Positions 1 through 9,560 are shown, numbered from the stretch's first letter. The stretch: DNA of 64,000 bases from Chloracidobacterium sp. (GCA_016716365.1 JADJWM010000016.1:1-64000); one strand, 5' to 3'. The notes: generated from the letters alone by a model not told the origin. Translations and numbers: made by a program.

Positions 1-2810
1 TTAGATCCCGGCGCCGTGGCATTTTTTGAATTTTTTGCCGGAGCCGCAGTAGCAGGGTTCGTTGGGTTTGATCTTCGGCTGATCGCGGACGAACGGGGTG
101 TGGCGGACGGCATCGGTATCGCCGGCGGCGGTGGCGGTTGCCATCGCTCCGGTAAAGGCCATGCCGGCGGACTGGCGGCGGGCACGCTGCTGTTCGAGGC
201 GGGCGAGCCGTTCGCGTTCTTCCTGCTCGTCCTGGGTGACGATCTGCAGGTGGAAGAGGGCCTTGGTCGTGTTCGTGTCGATGCGGTCGAGCATGTCCTG
301 GAACATCGTAAAGCTCTGCTTTTTGTATTCGACGAGCGGGTCCTTTTGCCCGTAGCCTACGAGCCCGATGCCCTGCTTGACCTGGTCGATCGACGCGAGG
401 TGGTCCTTCCACTGAGAGTCGATGATGTTGAGCATGATGTAACGCTCGTAGGCACGCAGGCTGTCCTCGCCGGCCATCTTCTCTTTCTCGGCGTAACCGG
501 CCGAGGCCTTTTTCCAGATGGCTTCCTGGATCTCGTCAGGGTTCATCCTCTTAAAATCGACGCCGGCATCCACCGCGGGATCCAGGGCGTAGATGCTATC
601 GATCTCGGCGGCGTAGGTGTCCACGTCCCAAAGGTCGGGCGAGGTGGTCAGCGGCAGGAAATGATCCGTCAGGTCGTGGAGCAGGTCGCGTGCGACGCCC
701 GTATCGCCGAGCAGGTACTCGCGATGCTCCGGCTCGAACATCAACTGGCGGCGGAGGCCGTAGATCGTCTCACGCTGTTTGTTCATCACGTCGTCGTATT
801 TGAGGACGTGTTTGCGGGTCTCGAAGTTGCGGGCCTCGACGGCCTTTTGGGCACGCTCGATCTGCTTTGAAACCGTCTTCGATTCGATAGCGACGCCCTT
901 CTCCATCCCGAGCCATTCCATCATCGAACGGACCTTGTCGCCGGCGAAGATCCGCATCAGGTCGTCTTCCAGCGAGAGGACATTTCGAGCGAGCCGGGGT
1001 CGCCCTGACGACCGGCACGGCCTCGGAGCTGGTTGTCGATGCGGCGGGATTCGTGACGCTCGGTGCCGAGAATGTGCAGGCCGCCGACGGCGACAACTTC
1101 CTTGTGCTCTTCGGCGACGACGCGTTTTGCCTTTTGAAGCTGCTCTTCGAACTGTTCGGGCGTCGCTTCGTCGGGGTTGATCTCCATCCGCTTCAGATAT
1201 TCGCGGGCGAGGAATTCCGGGTTGCCGCCGAGCAAAATGTCCGTACCGCGGCCGGCCATATTGGTCGCGATCGTGACGGCTCCTTTGCGGCCTGCCTGGG
1301 CGACGATCTCGGCCTCACGTTCGTGATATTTAGCGTTGAGGACGTTGTGCTTGACGCCGATCTGCTTCAGGCGTTCGGCGATCAGCTCGGAATTTTCGAC
1401 CGACACGGTACCGACCAGGACGGGCTGTCCTTTGACGTGAAGGTCCTTTATCTCTTCGACGACCGCGTCCCATTTTTCGGGCAGGGTGCGGTAGATCACG
1501 TCCGATGTATCCTTGCGGATCATCGGCATGTTGGTCGGGATCTGGACGACGTCGAGCGAATAGACGGTGCCGAACTCTTCCGCTTCGGTCTCGGCCGTAC
1601 CGGTCATGCCGCCGAGCTTTTCGTACATACGGAAGTAATTCTGCAGCGTGATCGTGGCGAGCGTCTGGTTCTCTCGCTCGATCTTCACGCCCTCTTTTGC
1701 TTCGACTGCCTGGTGAAGCCCGTCGGACCAGCGGCGGCCTTGCATAAGGCGGCCGGTGAAGTCGTCGACGATGATGACCTCGCCTTCCTGCACGACGTAT
1801 TGATGGTCGCGTTTGTAGAGCGTGTGGGCCTTTAGGGCCTGTTCGACGCAGTGCAGAAGGTCCATGTTCGCCGGGTCGTAGAGGTTCGAAACACCGAGAA
1901 GTTTTTCGGCCTTGCTGACGCCCTGTTCGGTCAGGACGGCCGAATGGTTCTTTTCATCGACCAGGTAATCGCCGGTCGTGACCTTCGTCTCTTCGTCCTT
2001 GTGGCCTTTTTCGAGCTTCGGGATGATGTCGTTCGCGACGTAGTACTTATCGGTCGCGTCGTCGGTCGCGCCGGAGATGATCAGCGGCGTGCGGGCCTCG
2101 TCGATCAGGATGGAGTCGACCTCGTCGATGATCGCGAAGTAGTGGTCCGGCTGGACCAGCGATTCGACGTCGAACTTCATATTGTCGCGAAGATAATCGA
2201 AGCCGAATTCGTTGTTGGTACCGTAAGTGATGTCGCACGCATAGGCGTCCTTGCGTTCGACGTCGTTCATGTCGTTCTGGATAACGCCGACCGAAAGGCC
2301 GAGAAATTGGTGGATCTTGCCCATCCATTCGGCGTCGCGGGCCGCAAGGTAATCGTTGACCGTGACGACGTGGACGCCGCGGCCCGTCAGGCCGTTAAGG
2401 TAAGAGGGAAGCGTGGCGACGAGCGTTTTACCTTCGCCCGTGCGCATCTCGGCGATGCGGCCCTGGTGCAGGGCGATGCCGCCGATCAGCTGCACGTCGA
2501 AGTGGCGCATCCCGGTCGCACGCTTTGACCCTTCGCGAACGGTAGCGAACGCTTCGGGCAGGATCTCGTGCAGGATCTCCTGCTCTTTTGCCCGGCGTTC
2601 GGCCTTGTCCGTGACGCCGTCGAGTGCGGCCGCGATCCGCTCTTTGAACTTTACGGTCTGCGCCTTAAGCTCGTCGTCCGACATTGCCTGGATCTGCGGC
2701 TCCAGATCATTGATCTGTTGGACGATGGGTTTTACTTTTTTGAGAAAGATATCGCTCGATGAGCCGAAGATCTTCTTTACCAGCTTGTCTGCAAATTTGT
2801 TGGTTGCCAT
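1..2810 (-). CDS. secA: Protein translocase ATPase SecA, interrupted by a one-base frameshift
   Basis: SecA is the cytosolic ATPase that drives preproteins through SecYEG. The first part (957-2810, 617 codons) has the DEAD motor: MRTGEGKT Walker A near residue 122, IIDEVDSILIDEARTP Walker B, NMAGRGTDILLGG and QLRGRAGRQGDPGS. The second part (1-957) starts at the expected next residues (MRIFAGDKV), carries the helical scaffold and wing regions, and ends in a zinc-binding SEC-C tail (CYCGSGKKFKKCH). At about 989-994 the frame is lost: restoring one base gives GSSRNVLSLEDDLMRIFAG, the normal family sequence. Combined length is about 935 residues, complete for SecA. AGAGGA lies just upstream of the ATG. 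SecA is essential, so a consensus error is more likely than a real lesion; I infer one intact gene. Confidence 0.93.
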
Positions 2811-2825
2811 TTTGTTCCTCTGTAG

Positions 2826-2970
2826 AACAGGCTTTCCAGCCTGTTCGGTGGGCGGTCGGACGACTGAACGTTTATCTTACCGCTTCGATCGTCAGGCGCG
2901 ACAGGCTGGAAAGCCTGTCGTACTACCGCCTATGTCTCACGCGCGACAGGCTGGATCGGCCTGTCGTACT
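2826..2970. repeat. Cluster of three palindromic REP-like repeats
   Basis: Three copies of a short palindrome around ACAGGCTGGAAAGCCTGT lie upstream of secA: one in inverted form at 2826-2845, and two direct copies at 2896-2924 and 2941-2970 that share the flanks GCGCG and CGTACT and start 45 bases apart. The third copy has TCG in place of AA at the centre. Each can fold into a strong hairpin. They lie between secA and the next minus-strand operon. There is no spacer regularity or cas gene, so this is an interspersed palindromic repeat cluster and not CRISPR. Its function is unknown. Confidence 0.8.
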
Positions 2971-3024
2971 CTAAATGGCGAGCTGAAGAAAAGGAAAAAT
3001 TGAAATATCGCTTCCGCTCCGCCG

Positions 3025-3753
3025 CTACTTTGCGTCGTTCGAAAGGAGCGATATTAGAGCGGCACGCGGGAGGCGTGTGACGACGGTGACCTGGTCGTTT
3101 TTGCCCTGGACCTGTGTGTTCCGAAGAATCCCTTTAGACAGGCCGGTCGATGAACACCGCCACAAATCCAAGCCGGCGTTGAGCGAAACGAAAAGCCGAT
3201 ACGCGTCAACGTCGTTCGCCCGAGCAAACGTTGTCGTTGATGCGAGGCCAGAATCCGTCCATTCCAGATCAAAGGAAAGTACGACCTCTTTAGTTGAACC
3301 GGCGCCCGGGACCAGGCCGGGAAGTCGCGCCAATTGGCTATCGATCTGCGGTCGAAATCCACCCGGTAACAGGATGGGTTTCGAATGCCCGGTAAAACTG
3401 ACAAATGGTTCGGAGTTTGAAGTCGGATAAGCGTCCGAATTGAAGCTGTACGCGTTCAATCGCGAAGCTTGCAGAGTGCGAGCCAAGCTGCCGATAATCT
3501 TGGCGTAATCACTGAGAGCGTCCGATCGCCCGCCGTATGCAAAAGTACGATCTTCAGCCTTCAGGCGGAGATCAGAACAATCGTCGGGATTACTATCTAG
3601 ATCGTCCTTAAACTCGATCTCGTCGAGGAGTTCGAAGTTGCGGGTTGTCGCCGCGTGGCCGAGCACAGGCGTGGCGCCCACGAGCACGAGGCCGAGGTAC
3701 ACACCGAGCGTGGTTAGGAACAAGATCGAGTTGTTTGCTCTAAACTCCTTCAT
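3025..3753 (-). CDS. Secreted protein of unknown function, FLTTLGVYLG family, paralogue 1
   Basis: About 242 residues. I do not recognise a known domain. The N-terminus holds one hydrophobic segment (SILFLTTLGVYLGLVLVGA) ending in a likely export signal, and the rest is mixed alpha/beta without further membrane spans. The frame is open further upstream to 3798, but ATG at 3753 gives MKEFRANNSILFL, matching the start of the next gene upstream (MSERRTQNSILFL), so I prefer it. It is the last gene of a three-gene minus-strand group with 3822-4529 and 4533-5897. It resembles Blastocatellia proteins I remember that continue into an EIEFKDDLD stretch, which is also visible here. Base composition is AT-richer than the neighbours. 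Confidence 0.72.
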   Translation of the reverse strand: MKEFRANNSILFLTTLGVYLGLVLVGATPVLGHAATTRNFELLDEIEFKDDLDSNPDDCSDLRLKAEDRTFAYGGRSDALSDYAKIIGSLARTLQASRLNAYSFNSDAYPTSNSEPFVSFTGHSKPILLPGGFRPQIDSQLARLPGLVPGAGSTKEVVLSFDLEWTDSGLASTTTFARANDVDAYRLFVSLNAGLDLWRCSSTGLSKGILRNTQVQGKNDQVTVVTRLPRAALISLLSNDAK

Positions 3754-3821
3754 TAAATGGCTTTTAGCCAACCGTTCGGATCCTTCACCCAAGGCCAAAT
3801 CAGCACCAATCCAGCGTTACT

Positions 3822-4529
3822 TTACGTCTTTAAGAAAGAAAGGTGAAATGGAGCCGCGAGGAATGCGTGTAACAATAACAAGAGCTTCATTCTCAAGCGA
3901 TAGCTTGGCATTTTCCCAAACGAGCTGTTGTAGGGTAACAAAATCTCAGAAATTCGATCGTGGCATCTTGCGTCTTCAAATGCAGCTGAGTATGCAGCGT
4001 GAAAAATGTCCGGATCGACACCAGAGAATCGCAACTTTAGGGTAGAGACCGTATCTGCGGCATCCCTCTTAACCGTGTATTCGAAGCCTACAGCAGCGCT
4101 GAACCCATTTACGAGTTCCGAAATTCTTTGGTCAATCGCCTTCTTCGCCTTAGGATCGACGACGATCGGTACGAGGAAACCGGAGGGCGGGTTGTGTAAG
4201 CGTAGCGGGCGTTTCGTGTCATTTGTCGTCCAAGCTAGGTCAAGCCAACCGGCAGTTTTTTCCGGAAATTCTTCAAAAATGGTCTCGATAACACCGACGA
4301 GATCCCCAGCGCTATAGGAGTTAAACCAAAGCAGTTCAGCTTCTATTTTGTGGAAGCGATGGCCCGTCGGCTCACAGTCCTTTGGGGGCCGAAGATCGAT
4401 GACCTTCGATTCGTAAGTTTCATCAAACTGCGCAAACGCCTGAGATGTTCCGGCGATTAACAGAATGCCGAGGTACACCCCGAGCGTGGTGAGGAAAAGA
4501 ATCGAATTCTGGGTGCGTCGTTCGCTCAA
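3822..4529 (-). CDS. Secreted protein of unknown function, FLTTLGVYLG family, paralogue 2
   Basis: 235 residues. It shares the unusual N-terminal segment NSILFLTTLGVYLG with the downstream gene, followed by a signal-peptide-like end (AGTSQAFAQ). The two proteins diverge after the leader; both have a Cys soon after it (DLRPPKDC here, NPDDC in the paralogue). It starts three bases after the stop of the 454-residue membrane protein upstream, so the pair is almost certainly co-transcribed and probably translationally coupled. No catalytic motif is visible. The gene is AT-richer than average for the window. Function unknown; export across the inner membrane is inferred. Confidence 0.72.
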   Translation of the reverse strand: MSERRTQNSILFLTTLGVYLGILLIAGTSQAFAQFDETYESKVIDLRPPKDCEPTGHRFHKIEAELLWFNSYSAGDLVGVIETIFEEFPEKTAGWLDLAWTTNDTKRPLRLHNPPSGFLVPIVVDPKAKKAIDQRISELVNGFSAAVGFEYTVKRDAADTVSTLKLRFSGVDPDIFHAAYSAAFEDARCHDRISEILLPYNSSFGKMPSYRLRMKLLLLLHAFLAAPFHLSFLKT

Positions 4530-4532
4530 ATG

Positions 4533-5897
4533 TTATCTGATCGCCGTATTATTCTCGGGCTTGACCGGTGAGATACCGCTCGGTTTTTTCATTTCGGCGG
4601 CTTGTTCGGCCAGTTTGCGCTGGATCATCGGGTGCGCGATCTCTTTCGGGACGACCCATTTGATGACAACGTTCTTGCCTTCCGTTTCGACCTTAACGTT
4701 CTCGAGGAGGAAAAGGTCGTCCTTGACGTTCTGATCGTCTTCTTTACCGGCCTTGCTCATCTTCTGGATCGAGATCAAAGCGTTAAGGCCGCTTTTGATG
4801 GTATTCGCACGCGTTTCTGATTCCATCTCCGATTGAACGACGGCGGAGATGTTCTCGGCGTCCTGCTGCAGCACGAGGTTCAAGTCCTTGCCGCTCAGGT
4901 CACGGAGATATTGAAGATAGCCGGCCACGTTGATGGCCTCGATAGAACGCTTTACGACCTCAACCATTTCCGGGTCGGGGCTGGCCGCGACCACATATGT
5001 GAATGTCTTCGGGTCCAGGCGGCCTTCCTTGGTCAGCTTTCCTTTTGCATTGACCATGAACTGGGTCTGAAGATCGACCTCGTTCTTTTCGATCTGTTCG
5101 TTGACGAAGTTGCCGAGGTCAACGATCGGCCGCTTGTTAATGTCGACGCCGCCGACCGGGTCCGACGGGTTCACCACCTGGGGCGGAGCGGTGTTCGTAT
5201 TGGCATCGGCGACTGCGTCATTGTCGGGCGTCGTTATCGTGTTAGTATTCGATTCCGTGCCCGAAGGGGTGCTGATGCGGCCGCTGCGGCCTTTTCTGGT
5301 CCCGGGAAACGATCTGGTGGCCGGCGGATTCGCCGTTGCCAGGTCGTCCTGGAAAGCGTTCGGGTTAGGGGGCGGCGGTTCGGCCCGCTGCTTTAACAGA
5401 TCCGAATAGTCGTTCTGGACCGGCGCAATGTTCGGCGTCGTGGTCGTAAACGCCGACGCGTTCGGATTTTCGGCCATCTGCTTCAGCATCTCGTACTGCA
5501 CCGGGTTTGCGATCTGGAAATAGCCCTCCGGATACGAGAGCGGCGGCGTTTCGCCCGTCACGTCGATGAAGGTGATGTCCGCCTCGCCGAGTTCGATCCG
5601 ATCATAAGCGACATCGACATAGTCGCGCTCGGTGCCGTAAAGCATTGCCCCGACATAAGCCATGTCCAGCACCTGACAAACGCGGCCGACCCAGGGGCTG
5701 TCACAACCCTTGAGCGTCAGGAGATTGGTTTGGGCGACAAAGACGAGTGCCGCCATGTTGAATATCGCGGAAAACGCGAGGATCTTATAGACCCTGGGCG
5801 AGAACTCCCAATTCTTGATCTCGTAATTATTGAACAGGTCGCCGGACTGTGAAACGGTCCGCGACGTAAAATTATCGAATGATTCCTGATCGAACAT
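4533..5897 (-). CDS. Single-pass membrane protein of unknown function with a disordered middle
   Basis: 454 residues, first gene of the operon that continues with the two FLTTLGVYLG-type proteins. A short cytoplasmic N-terminus is followed by one membrane segment near residues 38-60 (ILAFSAIFNMAALVFVAQTNLL), a conserved-looking region with two Cys (KGCDSPWVGRVCQVLDMAY) and then a low-complexity Pro/Asn/Thr stretch around residues 150-255 (runs of PPPPNPN and NTNT). The C-terminal 200 residues look folded and include an NAKGKLTKEGRLDPKTF segment. I cannot name the family. The topology suggests an anchored periplasmic protein that may act with the two co-transcribed secreted proteins. Confidence 0.75.
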   Translation of the reverse strand: MFDQESFDNFTSRTVSQSGDLFNNYEIKNWEFSPRVYKILAFSAIFNMAALVFVAQTNLLTLKGCDSPWVGRVCQVLDMAYVGAMLYGTERDYVDVAYDRIELGEADITFIDVTGETPPLSYPEGYFQIANPVQYEMLKQMAENPNASAFTTTTPNIAPVQNDYSDLLKQRAEPPPPNPNAFQDDLATANPPATRSFPGTRKGRSGRISTPSGTESNTNTITTPDNDAVADANTNTAPPQVVNPSDPVGGVDINKRPIVDLGNFVNEQIEKNEVDLQTQFMVNAKGKLTKEGRLDPKTFTYVVAASPDPEMVEVVKRSIEAINVAGYLQYLRDLSGKDLNLVLQQDAENISAVVQSEMESETRANTIKSGLNALISIQKMSKAGKEDDQNVKDDLFLLENVKVETEGKNVVIKWVVPKEIAHPMIQRKLAEQAAEMKKPSGISPVKPENNTAIR

Positions 5898-6242
5898 AGG
5901 AAAAATAAGTGCGTAAAAGCAATTCAGCCGAAATAACCTGCCGTTAAGCTTAGACGTACTGCACCGCCCCGGCGTTGCGATGCAAATGAGAATTTTATCA
6001 TTTCGTCAAAGCCAAGCAAAGAAAATAGATGAGCCATCCGTGCCCGGACGATGTAGCAGCCCTATTCCTCAGTGTCCTTTCTGTCTTCGCTTTCTGAACT
6101 TCGTGCTTGAATAACCCCTAAACACAAAGGGCGCAAAGTGCTGACGCAAAGTTCGCAAAGTCTGACCTCCAGTTTTTTCAAGGCCATCACATCGTTTGAG
6201 CACAATCGACAATCAGTCTCTAAATCAATAGAATCCGAAGCG
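5898..6242. other. Intergenic region between divergent genes, no gene seen
   Basis: This 345-base gap separates a minus-strand operon from a plus-strand helicase fragment. I see no convincing reading frame or RNA gene. It should hold promoters for both sides, but none is clear enough to mark. At 6122-6160 there is a degenerate repeat of the word CGCAAAG (AACACAAAGGGCGCAAAG, then ACGCAAAG, then TTCGCAAAG), a kind of short tandem array often seen in environmental bacterial genomes. Confidence 0.5.
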
Positions 6243-7091
6243 ATGGCACGTTCCAGATACGGCAAAAAGCGAAAGGGACCCGCAGATCGCCCCCGCGATA
6301 ATAAGGAACGAAAATATAAACGCCGGCTTGCAGCCGAAAGTTCGCCCGAAGTGAGCGTCCGGCCGGATGCGCGGGCGGTCGAACGCTTGCTCGCAGGGAT
6401 AGGCGTACCCGAACAAAAACCCCTAAAACCCGACGATTTTCAGCTTGAGGCCCTGGCGGCGATCGAGGCTTCGGACGTGCTGGTAACCGCCCCGACCGGC
6501 AGCGGGAAGACCTGGATCGCCCGCGAAGAGATCCGACGGCTGCTGGAAGCGGGCAAGAGGTCCTGGTACACAACACCGCTGAAGGCCCTTACGAATTCGA
6601 AATATCTCGAATTTTCGGAAGAATTCGGGGCGGAAAACGTGGGCATCCTGACCGGCGACCGGAAGGAGAACCCGGAAGCTCCGCTGATCGTCGGAACGAC
6701 GGAGATCTATCGAAACCAGCTTTTCGATGCTTTGCGGGGCGGCGGCGAGGTAAACGCCGACCTCGTGATCCTGGACGAGGCCCACTATCTGGCGGACGAG
6801 GACCGAGGGCACGTCTGGGAAGAAGCGATAATCCTCTCGCCGCCGCGGATCCGGATGCTGCTTCTTTCGGCGACGGTCGGCCGGGCCGAGGAATTCGCCC
6901 GATGGATCGGGACCGTCCGGGGGACCGATGTGCGCGTCATCAACCGTGCGGGGACGCGGCCGGTCGAGCTGAGGGCGGCGTACCTGTCGCATCGGCTGGA
7001 CCTGTTTCCGCTGTTCGATGAGAACGGCGGCTTTAACCGGGATATCGAGAGTTTCGCGCAGCCCCGGCGGAGGTTTGGAAGGCGGAGGTGA
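6243..7091 (+). pseudogene. Truncated Ski2-like DEAD/DEAH-box helicase, N-terminal half only
   Basis: 282 residues with a complete first RecA-like helicase domain: LVTAPTGSGKT (motif I), TTPLKALTNSKY (Ia), LTGDRKENP (Ib), VILDEAHYL (II) and LLLSATVG (III). The second RecA domain with motifs IV-VI, which ATP hydrolysis and unwinding need, is absent; family members are usually 700 residues or longer. The frame ends in an Arg-rich stretch (RRRFGRRR) and runs into a GGAGT-rich low-complexity stretch and a repeat zone. I infer a gene cut by deletion or rearrangement, or a misassembly at the repeats. ATG at 6243 is chosen because the basic KKRKG N-terminus looks native. An active product is unlikely. 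Confidence 0.75.
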
Positions 7092-7210
7092 GGAAGTCTG
7101 GGAGTCGGGAGTGGAGGAGTTAGGGAGTGGTTCGAATTTAGCCGCGGGATCGATCGCATTGTGCTGTATTATCCGCCGGTCGTGATCTTTTCCTGATTGA
7201 CTTGTTTTCT
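7092..7210. other. GGAGT-rich low-complexity spacer after the helicase fragment
   Basis: Directly after the helicase stop, bases 7092-7130 are a purine-rich run built from GGAGT and GAGT words. It is followed by about 80 ordinary bases with a short open stretch ending in TGA near 7197 that might be a relic of the lost gene end, but I cannot support that. No complete gene is visible. Confidence 0.4.
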
Positions 7211-7380
7211 GTTTTTCGTGGATATAAGAATTTTCTCCACGAATCGCACGAAATAGGAAAACCGGATCCGACATAGAGTCCATCCGTATTGAACTGTCTT
7301 GTGTTTTTCGTGGATACAAGAATTTTGTCCACGAATCGCACGAAATAAGAAAACCGGAAACGACACAGAGTCCATCCGTA
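7211..7380. repeat. Two tandem copies of a 92-base repeat
   Basis: Copy one (7211-7288) and copy two (7303-7380) start with GTTTTTCGTGGATA and end with GAGTCCATCCGTA; equivalent positions are 92 bases apart. They differ at only a few of 78 positions. Each copy contains an inverted pair, CGTGGATA...TCCACG, followed by AATCGCACGAAATA. A decayed relative is present near 15596-15650. There is no coding potential in keeping with the neighbours. Two units only, so not CRISPR. Confidence 0.8.
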
Positions 7381-7390
7381 AAGAATACGA

Positions 7391-7556
7391 ATTTCAAGGC
7401 CCAAGAATTCAGGCCGGCACCGATCGAAGCCCGTGAAACGGGCGCCCCGGTTCGCGTGTTACACACGCTCGCTTCAGATCGCAATTCCCGCCTACACGTT
7501 TCGCCTGCGGCTTCACGTGTAGCTATTGCGATATTGTGTGCTTCGCACACTTGGAA
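7391..7556 (-). repeat. Dispersed repeat, copy 1 (second copy at 57226-57400)
   Basis: Read on the minus strand, this stretch begins TTCTTCCAAGTGTGCGAAGC and contains ACGTGAAGCCGCAGGCG and GTTTCACGGGCTTCGAT. The same ordered blocks occur on the plus strand at 57226-57400. Between the blocks the copies diverge with small indels. Similarity persists over about 140-160 bases, and both copies are in gaps without genes. Inverted pairs inside (CTACACG...CGTGTAG, GTGTGCgaaGCACAC) suggest a structured element. I do not recognise a named family. Confidence 0.72.
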
Positions 7557-7634
7557 GAAGTCTCCGTCGGCCTCAAACCACCAAATTCGGGATGCCGCTA
7601 CGGGGCGGCCGGCTAAGGCCAACGGCAATAGAAG

Positions 7635-7661
7635 AGCCGGGCCTGTTTTGGGGGCCCGGCT
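7635..7661 (-). terminator. Probable terminator of the 7688-8737 gene
   Basis: A 9-base-pair stem AGCCGGGCC / GGCCCGGCT with an 9-base loop lies 27 bases past the stop codon of the minus-strand gene. On that strand it is followed by TCTTCTATT, a weak U-rich tail. Position and stem strength support a transcription terminator. Confidence 0.6.
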
Positions 7662-7687
7662 TGATCAATTCAAATTCAAATAGAAAC

Positions 7688-8737
7688 CTATTTCAGCATT
7701 CCGACGAGGATCTCGATATCGCTTTGGGGCACCTGAAGCTCGAAGGCGACCTCGTTGCCCTTGGCCGAGAATTTCGCGTTGTCGATCAGGCGGGCGTAGA
7801 CCTGACGTTCGGGGCCTTTGACGCCGCCGATGAATGCCTTTCCGATAAGCTGAAGCCCTTCAAGCGTTTCGAGCAGGGCCTTTGCCTGTGCGGCCTGAAG
7901 CGTGCGTGCGGTGATCGCCATCGCCACCGAATCGCCGGCCATGTCCATACTGCCGTAGAGGAACCTGATGGACTCGACGTTCTTGCCGAGATCGTCATCA
8001 TCCAACGGGAGAAATGCGCTCATCCCGGCCGGCATTTTCGCCGCAAAATTCACGACCGACAGCGGCCGTTTGTTCAGAAGCGTCGTCAATTCCGCGGACA
8101 CCTTGCTCTGTCCGAGAACCGCCTTGCGGACCAGTTCGAGCTGGCCAAAGACGATGGTGTTGGCGTCCATCCCGCTGACGGCGATCTCTTTGGAGAGCTT
8201 TCCGAGGACCTTGTCGGTCAGGTCCGTGTCTTTTGCACCGGGGTCCTTGGCGGTTTGGTCAACCAGGTCCTGAGCCTCAAAGATGTAGATGGTCCGGATA
8301 CCCGCCTTTTCTTCGCGAAACTGGTCCTTCGCCGTCGCCTTAGCAGCGTCGATCACACCGGCCGAGCTTAGAGGGCCCCTCGCGACGATCACCGGTTCGA
8401 TGTCGTATTTTTTCTCGGCGAGTTTTCTAGCGGTGACGCCGGCCGCGACATGGTCGAATTGCCGGACGTCGATGCCCGTACGGGCCTTCATCTTATCGAT
8501 CGCGGAAACGACCTTGTCCATTGCGGGCTGGTTCGAGGCAAGGATCTTCGGCAAAGCGTCCGAGAAGAAACGCTTTACGTCGAGCGTGACGACGCCATCC
8601 GAAGCCGGCAGCATCGCGACCAGGTCGGCCGAGGCCGAGCGGGCCTTCTTTACGTCACCATTCAGGGCGACCGTCGAGCCCGAAAGATTCAGGACCAGCA
8701 GGCAAAGACAAGAAAAAGCGACCATCCGTTTTATCAT
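7688..8737 (-). CDS. Secreted protein of unknown function
   Basis: 349 residues from the ATG at 8737, which has AAGGAG seven bases upstream; the frame is open 14 codons further but without a good ribosome site. The N-terminus is a classical signal peptide (MIKRMVAFSCLCLLVLNLSGSTVALN). The mature part is alpha/beta, with SADLVAMLPASDGVVTLDVKRFFSDALPKIL at the start and no metal or nucleophile motif that I can identify. Similar acidobacterial proteins are annotated as hypothetical. It is monocistronic, with its own terminator downstream. Likely periplasmic or outer-surface; role unknown. Confidence 0.8.
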   Translation of the reverse strand: MIKRMVAFSCLCLLVLNLSGSTVALNGDVKKARSASADLVAMLPASDGVVTLDVKRFFSDALPKILASNQPAMDKVVSAIDKMKARTGIDVRQFDHVAAGVTARKLAEKKYDIEPVIVARGPLSSAGVIDAAKATAKDQFREEKAGIRTIYIFEAQDLVDQTAKDPGAKDTDLTDKVLGKLSKEIAVSGMDANTIVFGQLELVRKAVLGQSKVSAELTTLLNKRPLSVVNFAAKMPAGMSAFLPLDDDDLGKNVESIRFLYGSMDMAGDSVAMAITARTLQAAQAKALLETLEGLQLIGKAFIGGVKGPERQVYARLIDNAKFSAKGNEVAFELQVPQSDIEILVGMLK

Positions 8738-8884
8738 TTCCAGCTCCTTTTGAGAGGTCAAAATAGAACTTACCACCAATACAGATGAGCGAACAAGCGA
8801 AAATAGTTCGCCGCAGATCGGTCATTTTATAACGAAAAGCGACCATCGGCCCATCTTTTGGCCGGTCGAAACACTTGTACGAAC

Positions 8885-9529
8885 TTAAGAGCGGGCGCGT
8901 TCCGAGAGATAGAAATGCCAGAGAATACGGGCCGCGACCGACCTGAAAGGGCTCCAACGGGCGGCGATACCGAGAAAATCATCGGCGGCGGGGCGGGTGC
9001 CCAGCGACGCAAGCTTCTGGTAAGCGGCGTGCAGTGCGATATCGCCGCGGGGCATTATGTCGGGCCGGCGGAGAGCCATCAGGAGGTAGACGTCGCTGGT
9101 CCACTCGCCGACGCCCTTGACCCGCTGGAGATGCGACTTTACGTCCGGATCAGGCAACCGTTCGAGAGCGTCGAGGTCGAGTTCCTCTTCGAGAACGGCG
9201 GCCGAAAGGTGACGCGCGTAGGCCGCCTTCTGCCGGCTGAACCCGACGGCCTTCAACTCGGCGTCGTTCAGCGTCATCACCGACTCCGGGGTGATCTCGC
9301 CGACGGCGGCTTCGAGCTTTTCAAAACAAGCCCGGGCCGACGCGAGCGACACCTGCTGTTCGAGGATTATCCGCAGCAAGGTCGCGAAACCGGCCGGGCG
9401 AGCCCAGAGAGGCGGCGTTCCGTAAAGTTCGAGCACGACCGCAAGATGCCCGTCGGCCGAGGCGAGCCAGTCGCACGCCTGCCGCAGGTTCCGTTCGTTT
9501 ACCCTTTTTAACGAAGGAGCCGTCGTCAT
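8885..9529 (-). CDS. DNA-3-methyladenine glycosylase II, AlkA family
   Basis: 214 residues from the ATG at 9529. It removes alkylated bases from DNA to start base-excision repair. The HhH-GPD fold shows: an N-terminal helical part with LEQQVSLASA, then a helix-hairpin-helix (LQRVKGVGEWTSDVYLL) and the catalytic Asp in MPRGDIAL. There is no iron-sulphur cluster loop, and the protein lacks the AlkA N-terminal beta domain, as in short bacterial and archaeal members. An upstream start at 9562 is possible; neither start has a strong ribosome site. The gene stands alone, with a terminator of the next upstream gene lying between them. Function assignment is by motif and fairly sure. Confidence 0.88.
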   Translation of the reverse strand: MTTAPSLKRVNERNLRQACDWLASADGHLAVVLELYGTPPLWARPAGFATLLRIILEQQVSLASARACFEKLEAAVGEITPESVMTLNDAELKAVGFSRQKAAYARHLSAAVLEEELDLDALERLPDPDVKSHLQRVKGVGEWTSDVYLLMALRRPDIMPRGDIALHAAYQKLASLGTRPAADDFLGIAARWSPFRSVAARILWHFYLSERARS

Positions 9530-9560
9530 GGTCTTAAGAACTTGAACCGGCCGGGTCGAC

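Noticed and set aside
16..870. Long plus-strand frame opposite secA
   Set aside because: A shadow of the high-GC third codon positions of secA; the same holds for long frames opposite purH, mfd, dnaE2, the S9 peptidase and the amidohydrolases.
2826..2970. Possible CRISPR or attachment site
   Set aside because: Palindromic units with irregular spacing and one inverted copy; no integrase nearby.
7211..7380. Possible CRISPR array
   Set aside because: Only two units, unit length 92 bases with no short repeat-spacer structure, and no cas genes.
6423..7628. Long minus-strand open frame of 401 codons
   Set aside because: It runs opposite to the helicase fragment and through the repeats; the protein has no recognisable features.
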